Positions 46,205 to 56,572 of a stretch of 64,000 nt of DNA are shown here, in pieces. The position numbers and the translations under genes were made by a program. How positions within the stretch are numbered: the first letter of the stretch is position 1; each line of letters starts with the position of its first letter. Location of the stretch: contig OX421497.1 of the NCBI GenBank assembly GCA_949126835.1, positions 48,956,474 through 49,020,473 of the forward strand, given 5' to 3'. The DNA comes from Anisus vortex. Its lineage: Eukaryota; Mollusca; Gastropoda; Planorbidae. The notes beneath the pieces are model-generated. The model was not told the origin of the DNA, did no database searches, and saw nothing but the letters and a program-made list of their open reading frames with translations.

Positions 46205-46440
46205 ATAGGTCAGGTGAGGCAGCATTCACCAGTTTCTGTGGCCACGGCATACTAGAGGATTGTTTGGACAGCACTATGCACAGCTGCCTTTAATTTACCC
46301 AACTAATGTCAGTTACCCATTAGAGCTGGGTAGACTCATGGACACCCCAACATGGGAAAAATTATAGACTTAACCAGGATTCGAACCCAGGAACTTTGGT
46401 ACACCAGCCGAACGTGCAGCTGCATGGCCCCATGCCCCTA
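46205..46440 (-). mobile_element. tRNA-derived SINE, family S1, copy 2
   Basis: The B-box-like GGGTTCGAATCC is on the reverse strand (+ strand AGGATTCGAACCCAGG at 46376-46391). A body with AGAGCTGGGTAGACTCA and a tail with CCACGGCATACTAGAGG match the copy at 27960-28165. Confidence 0.7.
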
Positions 46441-46958
46441 TTCAATAATTATAATGTCAATTGAAAACAAGACATCCATTAAATTTGCAGATAATAAAAT
46501 TTTCTTATATTATCTTTATATATTAATACTATTATTGCTTAACTAATATATCTAATGCATTAACAAATAGGTATAGCTGACACTTTGTAACAATTATAAT
46601 ACGATTTAACCTGATATAAATAAATGTTGGATTTATATACTGGTAGGCCCTATTATGTCCTATATTTATATAAATACAATATTAATATATGTATATAGGA
46701 TTTACTTGTAGCATTTTTATCTCAATTGAAACATATATCAAATGTTGAAGTTGAAGGGAGGAATATTCTTTTACATGAAAAAATATTAATAATCAAGTAA
46801 AAAATATATATTACATAGTCTAGGCCTATATCTACATAATAAAAAAAGTCATTTAGTTTTAGTTTTATTTCATATTAATATATAGGACTATATAGCCGTC
46901 ACACCAAAATGTGTATTGGCTTCATCATACAATATAGGCTAATCCTAAAATACTACAG

Positions 46959-47150
46959 CAAGGCACTGTGGAGCGCGTAGAGCAAGGTGAGGCACGTAGC
47001 ACATCTTGGTCATCCACTGCATCTGAGCCCATCGCCGGTCATCTAGACTTGTTCTTGCCACTGGCAACTGGTGGGCCCGGACAAGAGAGTGAGGTCAACG
47101 CTGTGCAACTCTTCTTCACTTTAAACAAACTAACATGCGCAAATCATTAG
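46959..47150 (+). other. Exon-like open segment in the TIR element
   Basis: After a TACTACAG acceptor-like site, a GC-richer frame runs about 60 codons (SSTASEPIAGHLDLFLPLAT) to a stop. Composition and frame differ from the AT-rich surroundings. I do not recognise the product, and no start or partner exon is identified. Confidence 0.25.
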
Positions 47151-47151
47151 T

Positions 47152-48300
47152 CATCCATCGGACTACAAAAAAATGGTCATTGTCGAACACGACAGACGAA
47201 CAACAATAACAATAGGCCTATAGTATGTAAGGCTACTGGCATCAAGCTTTACATTTGTATTTTTAATAGTTTTAATTTTATGTAGTTTAAAAAACTGTTC
47301 TAAGATAATAAGACTATTCAAAGCAGTGGTGCTGATATATCTATAGCCTAATGATGGCCTAATCTATAACTATAGCCTATATACCAGCTGCAGCATGCCA
47401 ATGAATATTGACTAATTATTAATAGGTTTGATTAGGCCTATATCTTATCACATGCCTCTAAAGACTATAGGTATAGGATAGGGCTATAGTATATGGGGGA
47501 TATACTCTCTTATCAATGACAATTAAATTAAAATTAAAGCTAGGTCTACAATATGTCACGAAATGTGACTACAAAAAAAAAAACTAATCTGAAAGTCTAG
47601 CCTAAATCATCATACCGGACATACCATAGCCGCCATAGGCAATAGGCCTACTAAATGACTCAAATATGATGATTAGGCTAAATAATTTCATCAAATAAAA
47701 TAAGTCCTCATAGGTCGGCCTTAAATCAGTTTAATTTCATCAATGCCTAGGCTACAATTTACTTTACTTTACACTTTAATAAAGTCTTTACGTTAACTAA
47801 ACTAAACTGTCAACTTTCTCTTCTTGTACAATTTAAATGGAACGTAGGCCTAATAAAAATGAGGAAGACAATTAACAATTAAAAGTAAAAGTAATAGGCC
47901 TACCTACTTTTCCTGAATTGTCGAGTAGGCCTATGGTGTTCACATGACAGACATTTTCTTCAATGTTGCTTCCACTATTCATACATATGGTAATTATACC
48001 ATTACAAGTCGTTCTCTGTAGGCTAACTCTGTAGACTGTATGCCTATAGTATAGTATACTTCGATGTCGATAGTGTCGACTGTCGCTTCGAAAGTCACTC
48101 ACCCAATAGGCCTAAATCTCTCCATGATTAAACAATGCTTGGCTTTTAAAAACCATTTTCATGTGGATATGTTATAATCTCACCCATGTGCAGTGTTTAA
48201 GTCATCTGTGCCGTTATATAATGTCTCTAAATTCAATGTTTTTAATAAGCATTGATACAGATAAAATAGAGGCGAAAGACGCCATTATTTGTTTGTAGTC
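47152..48300. other. Remaining interior of the TIR element, no gene identified
   Basis: AT-rich DNA with further AGGCCTA motifs. A reverse-strand frame at 48102-47872 (MSDFRSDSRHYRHRS) is open for 76 codons but has no supporting homology that I can recall. Confidence 0.4.
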
Positions 48301-48395
48301 TGTACATCACGTGACCAAAATGCTATCGCTAAGGACTTGTGAATAAAGCCCATTAGAACCAAGTTTAAACTCATTAATATGGCCGATTAAAGGCA

Positions 48396-48464
48396 TTTGA
48401 AATATGAACTACTAATAATATACGTAAATATAAGTAAATATACAAGTTTATCCTCGTCGCCAAT
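48396..48464 (-). promoter_or_regulatory. 5' leader of the gypsy element with primer-binding-site candidate and gag ATG
   Basis: On the reverse strand, TTGGCGACGAGGATAAAC directly follows the LTR. The first ATG after it (48396-48394) opens the frame that continues as gag beyond the inserted TIR element. I cannot assign the tRNA primer. Confidence 0.6.
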
Positions 48465-48665
48465 GTAATAAATCGAGAAATGTAAAGACACAGCGTATAA
48501 TTGTACTCAGACTTTATTATGTAATGAAGACTAGTACATTCAAAATGGTAGAACAAGGACGTCGCTAACATACTAGGGGATTATGGGTAAACAACAAAAG
48601 GGGCAGCACTCTCACAGTTCACACAATGGAAAACAACACAACAAATAGACATAATGGTTGCAACA
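48464..48665 (-). repeat. 5' LTR of the gypsy element
   Basis: Identical by eye to 39300-39501 over 202 bases. It is followed after five bases by ATAGACAG, the putative outer hAT target duplication. Confidence 0.93.
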
Positions 48666-48678
48666 ATTTGATAGACAG

Positions 48679-49204
48679 TACTAATGCTTATAGAATATGT
48701 GTTAATGCTCCCGTTCAAAACTGATCAAATCAAAATTACATGTAAAAAAATATTTGTTTCACTGGTTAAGTTTTTTTTTTAAATTAACTTCGAATGTGTT
48801 TATCTTTACTTGTGGTTGCAATTACCATAGACTGCAATTACATCTAAATTACTTCGTTTTTACTTGTTCTTTGCAATACTTCTAAATTACTTACACTTGA
48901 TGTTTAGAATATTGAAGTAAAGTATTTTAACTTCTATTAAGTTCATTTGCCTACAAATTGCATGTCGTCTTTTTAATTGAAAAACAATAAGCAAGTCATT
49001 TCCATTTCGCTTAGAAACAACAAATTATGTTCACGCTTCAAACACGTGACATGAGTCGTGGTCCTGTGACAGATTGTTGATGTGATGTTTCAAAATGCAA
49101 TTAATGATTTAAAATAATTCCTTAATATGCAGGTACCAGTAGTAAATATATTTAGCAATGACAATTTTTTAAAACTTAGACCAGGACTTTTGAACTTGTT
49201 TGTA
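48679..49204. other. Spacer, no gene seen
   Basis: AT-rich DNA with a weakly repeated TAAATTACTT motif near 48840-48900. Confidence 0.5.
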
Positions 49205-49555
49205 ATCTATGTATTTTAAGGCTATGTATTTTTGTAGGCTATGTATGTTTGTAGGCTATGTATGTTGTAGGCTATGTATGTTTGTAGGCTATGTATGTTT
49301 GTAATCAATGTATGTTTGTAGGCTATGTATGTTTGTTATCAATGTATGTTTGTAGGCTATGTATGTTTGTAGGCTATGTATGTTTGTAATCAATGTATGT
49401 TTGTAGGCTATGTATATTTGTAATCAATGTATGTTTGTAGGCTATGTATGTTTGTTATCAATGTATGTTTGTAGGCTATGCATGTTTGTTGGCTATGTAT
49501 GTTTGTAGGCTAGGTATGTTTGTAGGCTATGTATGTTTGTAGGCTATGTACGTTT
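49205..49555. repeat. 17-bp minisatellite, about 20 copies
   Basis: The unit is TTTGTAGGCTATGTATG, with TAATCAATG variants that alternate in part of the array. Confidence 0.93.
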
Positions 49556-50256
49556 GTAAGCTATTGGGTTTGCCTACCAACATTCACATCAACGGTACCA
49601 AATTAGATGTTGTTGATCAGTTCACATACCTTGTTGTCCATGCTCACTATAATACACAAATAGCTGTCTATAGTGCATGTGTAATCAGCACTCTCCTGTA
49701 CGCCAGCGATACTTGGACCCTGTACGCATCGCAAGAATAGAGATTATTTTCTTTCCACATGCGATGCCTCAGACGCATACTTGGGATCTCTTGGAAGGAC
49801 CGCATAACAAACAGCGAGATCTTGTTACGGGCAAACATGCCAAGCATGGTCACTCTCGCCAACGACGTCTCCAGTGGCTTGGCCATGTTTCCAGAATGGA
49901 GGATGGGGGAATCCCAAAAGACCCTGATAATGCTGAGCTCGCTGAAAAGAAAAGAGCTATTGGCCGCCCCTAACTTAGGTTCAAGGACGTCTGCAAGCGC
50001 GACCTATAGGCTATAGTGTACGGCAACTGTGAGAACCTGGCTCAGAACAGAAGTAGTTGGAGAAGTAGGCCTACCCTACACACCGGTACGAATGCTGCAA
50101 ATCGCGGAGGTTAAAAGAGCAGCGAAGAAAAGTAAAGAACATAGGCTGCACCTGACAAACTCCAACGGTCTCGCTTTCAAGTGCCAGAGATGCGACAGAG
50201 CCTGTCTCTCAAGGATAGGTCTCCACAGACACAGCCAATTCTTCAAGGCTGGCTAA
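49556..50256 (+). mobile_element. LINE relic, C-terminal ORF2 part with zinc finger
   Basis: Frame pieces read ACVISTLLYASDTWTLYA, FHMRCLRRILGISWKDRITN, RRLQWLGHVSRMEDGGIPKD and FKCQRCDRACLSRIGLHRHS. They match the post-catalytic region and terminal C2H2-like finger of a non-LTR ORF2, broken by at least three frameshifts or stops. It is the same broad type as the relic at 36935-38250 but a different subfamily. Confidence 0.8.
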
Positions 50257-50289
50257 ATAACAAGAGCGCTAATAGTCTTCCGAGACTAT

Positions 50290-50420
50290 GGAGCCAATGA
50301 TGACTAGGCCTACTGACTACAGAAGAAGAAATACTTTGGTAATACTACAGACAACAGAAGTAGAAATACTTTGGTAATACTACAGACAACAGAATTAGAA
50401 TTATTTTGTTAATACTACAG
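50290..50420. repeat. Three imperfect copies of a 48-bp motif
   Basis: Copies of ATACTTTGGTAATACTACAG with GACAACAGAA spacers precede the next LINE. Confidence 0.7.
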
Positions 50421-50424
50421 ACTA

Positions 50425-52230
50425 ATGAACAATGTAATTTCTAAAGATAATAATAAAAACTTATGGTCCTACATTAAATCAAGAAAAATGGACACTACAG
50501 GCATAGCTCCACTAAAAGGCCAAAACAATGAAACTTATAATGATAATGAAACTAAAGCTAATATGCTAAACACATACTTTGCATCATCTTTTTCAAATCC
50601 AGGTGACAAAGAAATATTCATAAATTTAAACAAACTAGAAGAGATAGGAAATATAAATGGTAGATGAAAAAGGCAACTCCTAACCAACTTAAAAGTAAAC
50701 AAAGCTTCTGGTCCAGATGAAATACCAGCAAGACTGCTTAAAGAACTAACTAATGAATTATCTGCAATCTTTAAAATACTTTTTCAGGCTTCTCTAAACC
50801 AGGGCAAAGTGCCCAAAGATTGGAAATTAGCCAATGTAACCCCCCTTTTCAAAAAAGGAGATAAATCTGACCCCGGAAATTATAGACCTGTTTCTCTAAC
50901 AAGCATTACATGTAAATTACTTGAACATATAATATATAGTAGTATAGTAAATCATCTAGACAAACTAAATGCACTGTGCCCACACCAACATGGCTTCAGG
51001 AAAAATAGATCATGTGCGACTCAATTGATAGGCTTAATAGATGACTTGTCTAAGGGATTAGATAATAACAACCAAATTGATGCTATATTAGGGCCTACTA
51101 GATTTTTCAAAAGCATTTGATAAAGTTCATCATTCTAGTCTTCTTAAAAAACTTAAATACTTTGGCATCTCTGGTCCCTTACATCAGTGGATTCAGGACT
51201 TTCTTATAGGCAGAGAACAAACAGTGATAATAAATGGCTCTAAGTCATCACCAATAACAGTAAACTCAGAAGTTCCACAAGGAACTGTTCTAGGGCCCTT
51301 ACTATTTCTAATTTACATTAATGATCTGCCAAATTGCATCAAGACAGGCACAAAAGTAAGATTATTTACCGATGATTGCATAATTTATAGAATAATAAAG
51401 ACAGGAAAAGATAGTGAACTTTTACAAAAAGACCTAGATGAACTACAAAAATGGGAATCAAACTGGAGTATGTCTTTTCACCCAGAAAAATGCCAACTAA
51501 TAAGGGTATCCAAGAAAAAGAAACAAATAATAGCAAACTACTTCATTCATGGTAAAGAACTAACTCAAACTAGCAATGCTAAGTATCTAGGAGTAATAAT
51601 AAATGATAAGTTATCTTGGAACCCTCACATTGATGAAGTAATTAAAAAATCAAACAAAACATTAGGATTCATAAAAAGGAACTTTTACTAATGTAATAAG
51701 AATATAAAACTAAAATGCTATCTCACATTAGTTAGGCCTATACCAGAATATGCAGGATCTGTATGGGACCCATCAACTAAAAAAAACATTAAAAAATTAG
51801 AACAAATTCAAAAAAGAGCTGTAAGGTTTATAACTAGTGAATATTCCCAATTGACAAGAGTAACACCATTAGTCAAATCACTAAACCTAGAAACACTAGA
51901 GGACAGAAGGGCAAAGAGTAAAGTAGTAATAATACATAAGGCATTAAACTCTAATTTAGAAATACAACCCAATAACAATCTGTTGCAAAGCTCAGATAAA
52001 CATAAAGACAAAAACACCTTCCTTGTCCCTTATGCGAGAACAAATGCATATAAGTACTCTTTCTTCCCGAGTGGCATTCGGGCATGGAATGGGTTGCCTG
52101 AACAAACCAGGAAAACCAATAACCTAACATCATTTAAAACATTAATAAAAATGCAAGACTAGACTCGGACCACGGATGAGCGTAGGACGCAATAATCTTC
52201 TTTATAGAAGGAGCGTCTGTAATGTATAAG
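50425..52230 (+). mobile_element. LINE (CR1/Jockey-like) 5'-truncated, with reverse transcriptase
   Basis: The reading frame covers NLWSYIKSRK, VPKDWKLANVTPLFKKGDKS, YRPVSLTSITCKLLEHIIYS, HGFRKNRSCATQL, QGTVLGPLLFLIYINDLPN, RLFTDDCIIYR (the catalytic FxDD box) and NAKYLGVIINDKLSWNPHID, then IRAWNGLPEQTRKTNNLTSF near the end. A TGA at about 50665, a frameshift near 51095 and a stop at 51690 break the ORF. The endonuclease domain is missing. The 3' end carries ATAATCTTCTTTATAGAAGG followed by a TAAGATAAGATAAG tail. The tail sequence is shared with the SINE at 53130-53301. Confidence 0.85.
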
Positions 52231-52551
52231 ATAAGATAAGACTATAGACTACAGAATTGTTCATAATTGCACAGAAATACGAAGAAATACTAAACAATTC
52301 AATTAAACTTTATTGAAACAGTAAAAAAAAATGCATCCCTCGTTATGTGAGTTTACCTTATGTTTTAGTAAATAAATTAATTCTAACTTTTCCTCCCAGG
52401 TGTTTGTCAAATTAAATGTTCATTGAATAAAAATATTTTATTGTTGACCTCCCTTTGTTTCCCAACAGTTTAATGTGACATAAAGGATGTTGGCAGAGTT
52501 GAATAAATAGATTGGCTAAATCAACGGATGGAAGTAACTATTTGAATAGTT
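52231..52551. other. Spacer, no gene seen
   Basis: Ordinary AT-rich DNA between a LINE end and a satellite array. Confidence 0.45.
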
Positions 52552-55500
52552 CTCTAAGTCTAGGTAAGTTGCTACTAGTGCTCCATTCTCTAAGTCTAGG
52601 TAAGTTGCTACTAGTGTTTCATTCTCTAAGTCTAAGTAAACTGCTACTAGTGTTTCATTCTCTAAGTCTAAGTAAACTGCTACTAGTGTTTCATTCTCTA
52701 AGTCTAAGTAAACTGCTACTAGTGTTTCATTCTCTAGGTCTAAGTAAGCTGCTACTAGTGTTTCATTCTCTAAGTCTAAGTAAACTGCTACTAATGTTTC
52801 ATTCTCTAGGTCTAAGTAAGCTGCTACTAGTGTTTCATTCTCTAAGTCTAAGTAAACTGCTACTAGTGTTTCATTCTCTAAGTCTAAGTAAACTGCTACT
52901 AGTGTTTCATTCTCTAGGTCTAAGTAAGCTGCTACTAGTGTTTCATTCTCTAAGTCTAAGTAAACTGCTACTAGTGTTTCATTCTCTAAGTCTAGGTAAG
53001 CTGCTACTAGTGTTTCATTCTCTAAGTCTAAGTAAGCTGCTACTAGTGCTCCATTCTCTGAGTCTAGGTAAGTTACTACTAGTGTTTCATTCTCTAAGTC
53101 TAAGTAAACTGCTACTAGTGTTTCATTCTTGAAATCTTAGAAGTTTACAGACGTTCCTTCTAGATAGAAGATTATTACGTCCACTAGGCCCAAAACTCCT
53201 GCAGGGCGACAGGAATCCGTCGGTGGCAGGGATAGAACCCGCGACCTGTCAGTTGGTTTTTTGGTTGACAGTCCGGTGATCTAACCGCTGGACCAGCCGG
53301 CTTCTCTAAGTCTAAGTAAGCTGCTACTAGTGTTTCATTCTCTAAGTCTAAGTAAGCTGCTACTAGTGTTTCATTCTCTAAGTCTAAGTAAGCTGCTACT
53401 AGTGTTTCATTCTCTAAGTCTAAGTAAGCTGCTACTAGTGTTTCATTCTCTAGGTCCTAGGTCTAACTAAGCTGCAACTAGTGTTTCATTCTCTAAGGCT
53501 AAGTAAGCTGTTACTAGTGTTTCATTCTCTAGGTCTAAGTAAACTGTTACTAGTGTTTCATTCTCTAAGTCTAAGTAAGCTGTTACTAGTGTTTCATTCT
53601 CTAAGTCTAGGTAAGCTGTTACTAGTGTTTCATTCTCTAAGTCTAGGTAAGCTGCTACTAGTGTTTCATTCTCTAAGTCTAAGTAAACTGCTACTAGTGT
53701 TTCATTCTCTAAGTCTAAGTAAGCTGCTACTAGTGTTTCATTCTCTAAGTCTAAGTAAACTGCTACTAGTGTTTCATTCTTTAAGTCTAAGTAAGCTGCT
53801 ACTAGTGTTTCATTCTTTAAGTCTAAGTAAGCTGCTACTAGTGTTTCATTCTCTAAGTCTAAGTAAACTGCTACTAGTGTTTCATTCTCTAAGTCTAGGT
53901 AAGCTGCTACTAGTGTTTCATTCTCTAAGTCTAGGTAAGCTGCTACTAGTGTTTCATTCTCTAAGTCTAAGTAAACTGCTACTAGTGTTTCATTCTCTAG
54001 GTCTAGGTAAGCTGCTACTAGCGTTTCATTCTCTAAGTCTAGGTAAGCTGTTACTAGTGTTTCATTCTCTAAGTCTAGGAAAGCTCTTACTAGTGTTTCA
54101 TTCTCTAAGTCTAAGTAAGCTGTTACTAGTGTTTCATTCTCTAAGTCTAGGTAAGCTGTTACTAGTGTTTCATTCTCTAAGTCTAGGTAAGCTGTTACTA
54201 GTGTTTCATTCTCTAAGTCTAGGTAAGCTGTTACTAGTGTTTCATTCTCTAGGTCTAAGTAAACTGCTACTAGTGTTTCATTCTCTAGGTCTAAGTAAGC
54301 TGCTACCAGTGTTTCATTCTCTAAGTCTAAGTAAACTGCTACTAGTGTTTCATTCTCTAAGTCTAAGTAAACTGCTACTAGTGTTTCATTCTCTAAGTCT
54401 AAGTAAGCTGCTACTAGTGTTTCATTCTTTAAGTCTAAGTAAACTGCTACTAGTGTTTCATTCTTTAAGTCTAAGTAAGCTGCTACTAGTGTTTCATTCT
54501 TTAAGTCTAAGTAAACTGCTACTAGTGTTTCATTCTCTAAGTCTAGGTAAGCTGTTACTAGTGTTTCATTCTCTAAGTCTAGGTAAGCTGTTACTAGTGT
54601 TTCATTCTCTAAGTCTAGGTAAGCTGTTACTAGTGTTTCATTCTCTAGGTCTAAGTAAACTGCTACTAGTGTTTCATTCTCTAGGTCTAAGTAAGCTGCT
54701 ACCAGTGTTTCATTCTCTAAGTCTAAGTAAACTGCTACTAGTGTTTCATTCTCTAAGTCTAAGTAAACTGCTACTAGTGTTTCATTCTCTAAGTCTAAGT
54801 AAGCTGCTACTAGTGTTTCATTCTTTAAGTCTAGGTAAGCTGTTACTAGTGTTTCATTCTCTAAGTCTAGGTAAGCTGTTACTAGTGTTTCATTCTCTAA
54901 GTCTAGGTAAGCTGTTACTAGTGTTTCATTCTCTAGGTCTAAGTAAACTGCTACTAGTGTTTCATTCTCTAGGTCTAAGTAAGCTGCTACCAGTGTTTCA
55001 TTCTCTAAGTCTAAGTAAACTGCTACTAGTGTTTCATTCTCTAAGTCTAAGTAAACTGCTACTAGTGTTTCATTCTCTAAGTCTAAGTAAGCTGCTACTA
55101 GTGTTTCATTCTTTAAGTCTAAGTAAACTGCTACTAGTGTTTCATTCTTTAAGTCTAAGTAAGCTGCTACTAGTGTTTCATTCTTTAAGTCTAAGTAAAC
55201 TGCTACTAGTGTTTCATTCTCTAAGTCTAAGTAAGCTGCTACTAGTGTTTCATTCTTTAAGTCTAAGTAAACTGCTACTAGTGTTTCATTCTTTAAGTCT
55301 AAGTAAGCTGCTACTAGTGTTTCATTCTTTAAGTCTAAGTAAGCTGCTACTAGTGTTTCATTCTCTAAGTCTAAGTAAACTGCTACTAGTGTTTCATTCT
55401 CTAAGTCTATGTAAGCTGCTACTAGTGTTTCATTCTCTAAGTCTAGGTAAGATGCTACAAGTGTTTCATTCTCTAAGTCTAAGTAAGCTGTTACTAGTGT

Positions 55501-56280
55501 TTCATTCTCTAAGTCTAAGTAAACTGCTACTAGTGTTTCATTCTCTAGGTCTAAGTAAGCTGTTACTAGTGTTTCATTCTCTAAGTCTAAGTAAGCTGTT
55601 ACTAGTGTTTCATTCTCTAGGTCTAAGTAAACTGCTACTAGTGTTTCATTCTCTAAGTCTAAGTAAACTGCTACTAGTGTTTCATTCTCAAGGTCTAAGT
55701 AAGCTGCTTCTAGTGTTTCATTCTCTAGGTCTAAGTAAGCTGCTACTAGTGTTTCATTCTCTAGGTCTAAGTAAGCTGCTACTAGTGTTTCATTCTCTAA
55801 GTCTAAGTAAACTGCTACTAGTGTTTCATTCTTTAGGTCTAAGTAAGCTGCTACTAGTGTTTCATTCTCTAGGTCTAAGTAAGCTGCTACTAGTGTTTCA
55901 TTCTCTAAGTCTAAGTAAAATGCTACTAGTGTTTCATTCTCTAAGTCTAAGTAAACTGCTACTAGTGTTTCATTCTCTAGGTCTAAGTAAGCTGCTACTA
56001 GTGTTTCATTCTCTAGGTCTAAGTAAGCTGCTACTAGTGTTTCATTCTCTAAGTCTAAGTAAACTGCTACTAGTGTTTCATTCTCTAAGTCTAAGTAAAA
56101 TGCTACTAGTGTTTCATTCTCTAAGTCTAAGTAAACTGCTACTAGTGTTTCATTCTCTAAGTCTAAGTAATTAACTGCTACTAGTGTTTCATTCTCTAAG
56201 TCTAAGTAAACTGCTACTAGTGTTTCATTCTCTAAGTCTAAGTAAACTGCTACTAGTGTTTCATTCTCTAAGTCTAGGCA
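52552..56280. repeat. 36-bp satellite, roughly 100 copies, interrupted by a SINE
   Basis: The unit contains CTCTAAGTCTAAGTAAACTG and CTACTAGTGTTTCATT. Subtypes differ at AAACTG/AAGCTG, AAGTCTAGG and CTGTTAC. The rare CTACCAGT variant recurs at 54305, 54701 and 54989, that is 396 and 288 bp apart (11 and 8 units), showing block duplications. The period of 36 keeps reading frames open on both strands (reverse repeat LDLENETLVAVY, forward HSLSLSKLLLVF). I do not regard either as a gene: no start context, no flanking unique coding sequence, and equal openness on both strands. Confidence 0.95.
53130..53301 (-). mobile_element. tRNA-derived SINE, family S2, inside the 36-bp satellite
   Basis: Read on the reverse strand it starts GCCGGCTGGTCCAGCGG (A-box-like), then GGTCGCGGGTTCTATCCC (B-box-like), and ends with a tail AATAATCTTCTATCTAGAAG and ACGTCTGTAA. 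TTCT on both sides (53126-53129 and 53302-53305) may be a short target duplication. The tail matches the 3' end of the LINE at 50425-52230 at 29 of 32 bases by my count. Confidence 0.8.
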
Positions 56281-56572
56281 AAAGCTGAACATCTGATGTC
56301 AGAAATATAAAGTCATTCAGTTTCACGTCAATTCTATCAATTAAATTACCAAAAAGAAATGTATACAGTTAATAATTGCTTGAAATTGTTGATGTTTTTA
56401 AAGCTGCACCAAATTTATGAATGTTTTGTTTCGTTTGACAGATGTACATTTTAAAAATATCTGCCCGAAGCAGTTGAGTTTTGAATATTTTTCAGTTTTT
56501 TTTAAAATACAGGTGCAACAAGGACAGACAACTGTTGCCTCCACAACAAGGACAGACAAAGTTGCCTTCACA
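56281..56572 (+). promoter_or_regulatory. Short upstream region of the plus-strand secreted gene
   Basis: Only about 290 bases separate the satellite end from the start codon. A CCACAACAAGGACAGACAA-type motif is repeated just before the ATG (56513-56560). No convincing TATA box was identified. Confidence 0.35.

Larger units (their letters stand above)
43539..48351 (+). mobile_element. 4.8-kb TIR DNA transposon with AT target duplication, inside gag
   Basis: The ends are inverted repeats GGGC(A/T)TTATTCACAAGT, continuing less exactly through GGTCACGTGATGTAC. AT lies on both flanks (43537-43538 and 48352-48353), and removing one AT plus the element restores the gypsy gag frame. A two-base AT duplication is, to my knowledge, typical of ISL2EU-type elements, but no transposase or YqaJ-like nuclease is readable, so the family is tentative. 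It is likely non-autonomous. It contains exon-like pieces, a SINE (46205-46440), and many TAGGCCTA palindromes. Confidence 0.78.
39300..48665 (-). mobile_element. Ty3/gypsy LTR retrotransposon with identical LTRs, interrupted in gag
   Basis: Two 202-bp LTRs (39300-39501 and 48464-48665) are identical base for base by eye, start TG and end CA. Next to the left LTR the reverse strand has the polypurine tract AAAGGAGGAGGAA. Next to the right LTR it has the primer-binding-site candidate TTGGCGACGAGGATAAAC. A single gag-pol frame lies between them on the reverse strand. A 4.8-kb TIR element (43539-48351) sits near the start of gag. Without it the element would be about 4.55 kb. Five-base flanks (CCCTA and ATTTG) do not match, so no target-site duplication is visible. 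Confidence 0.92.
36534..48678 (+). mobile_element. Outer hAT element hosting a transposon nest
   Basis: The 8-mer ATAGACAG lies directly before CATAGGCGCCCGCAGGGG (36534-36541) and recurs at 48671-48678, five bases after the end of the gypsy element. This is what an 8-bp hAT target-site duplication around the whole nest would look like. The left terminus has G-rich/C-rich blocks. The right terminus is a C-tract ending CCCTA at 39299, next to the gypsy insertion. hAT transposase remnants on the plus strand occur at 36840-36930 and 38925-39065. The right-hand junction is imperfect, so the outer boundary is provisional. Confidence 0.5.

Noticed and set aside
53467..56292. 941- and 897-codon open frames on opposite strands
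   Set aside because: Both are direct products of a 36-bp satellite with no stop in several frames. No signal, start context or unique flanking coding sequence is present.
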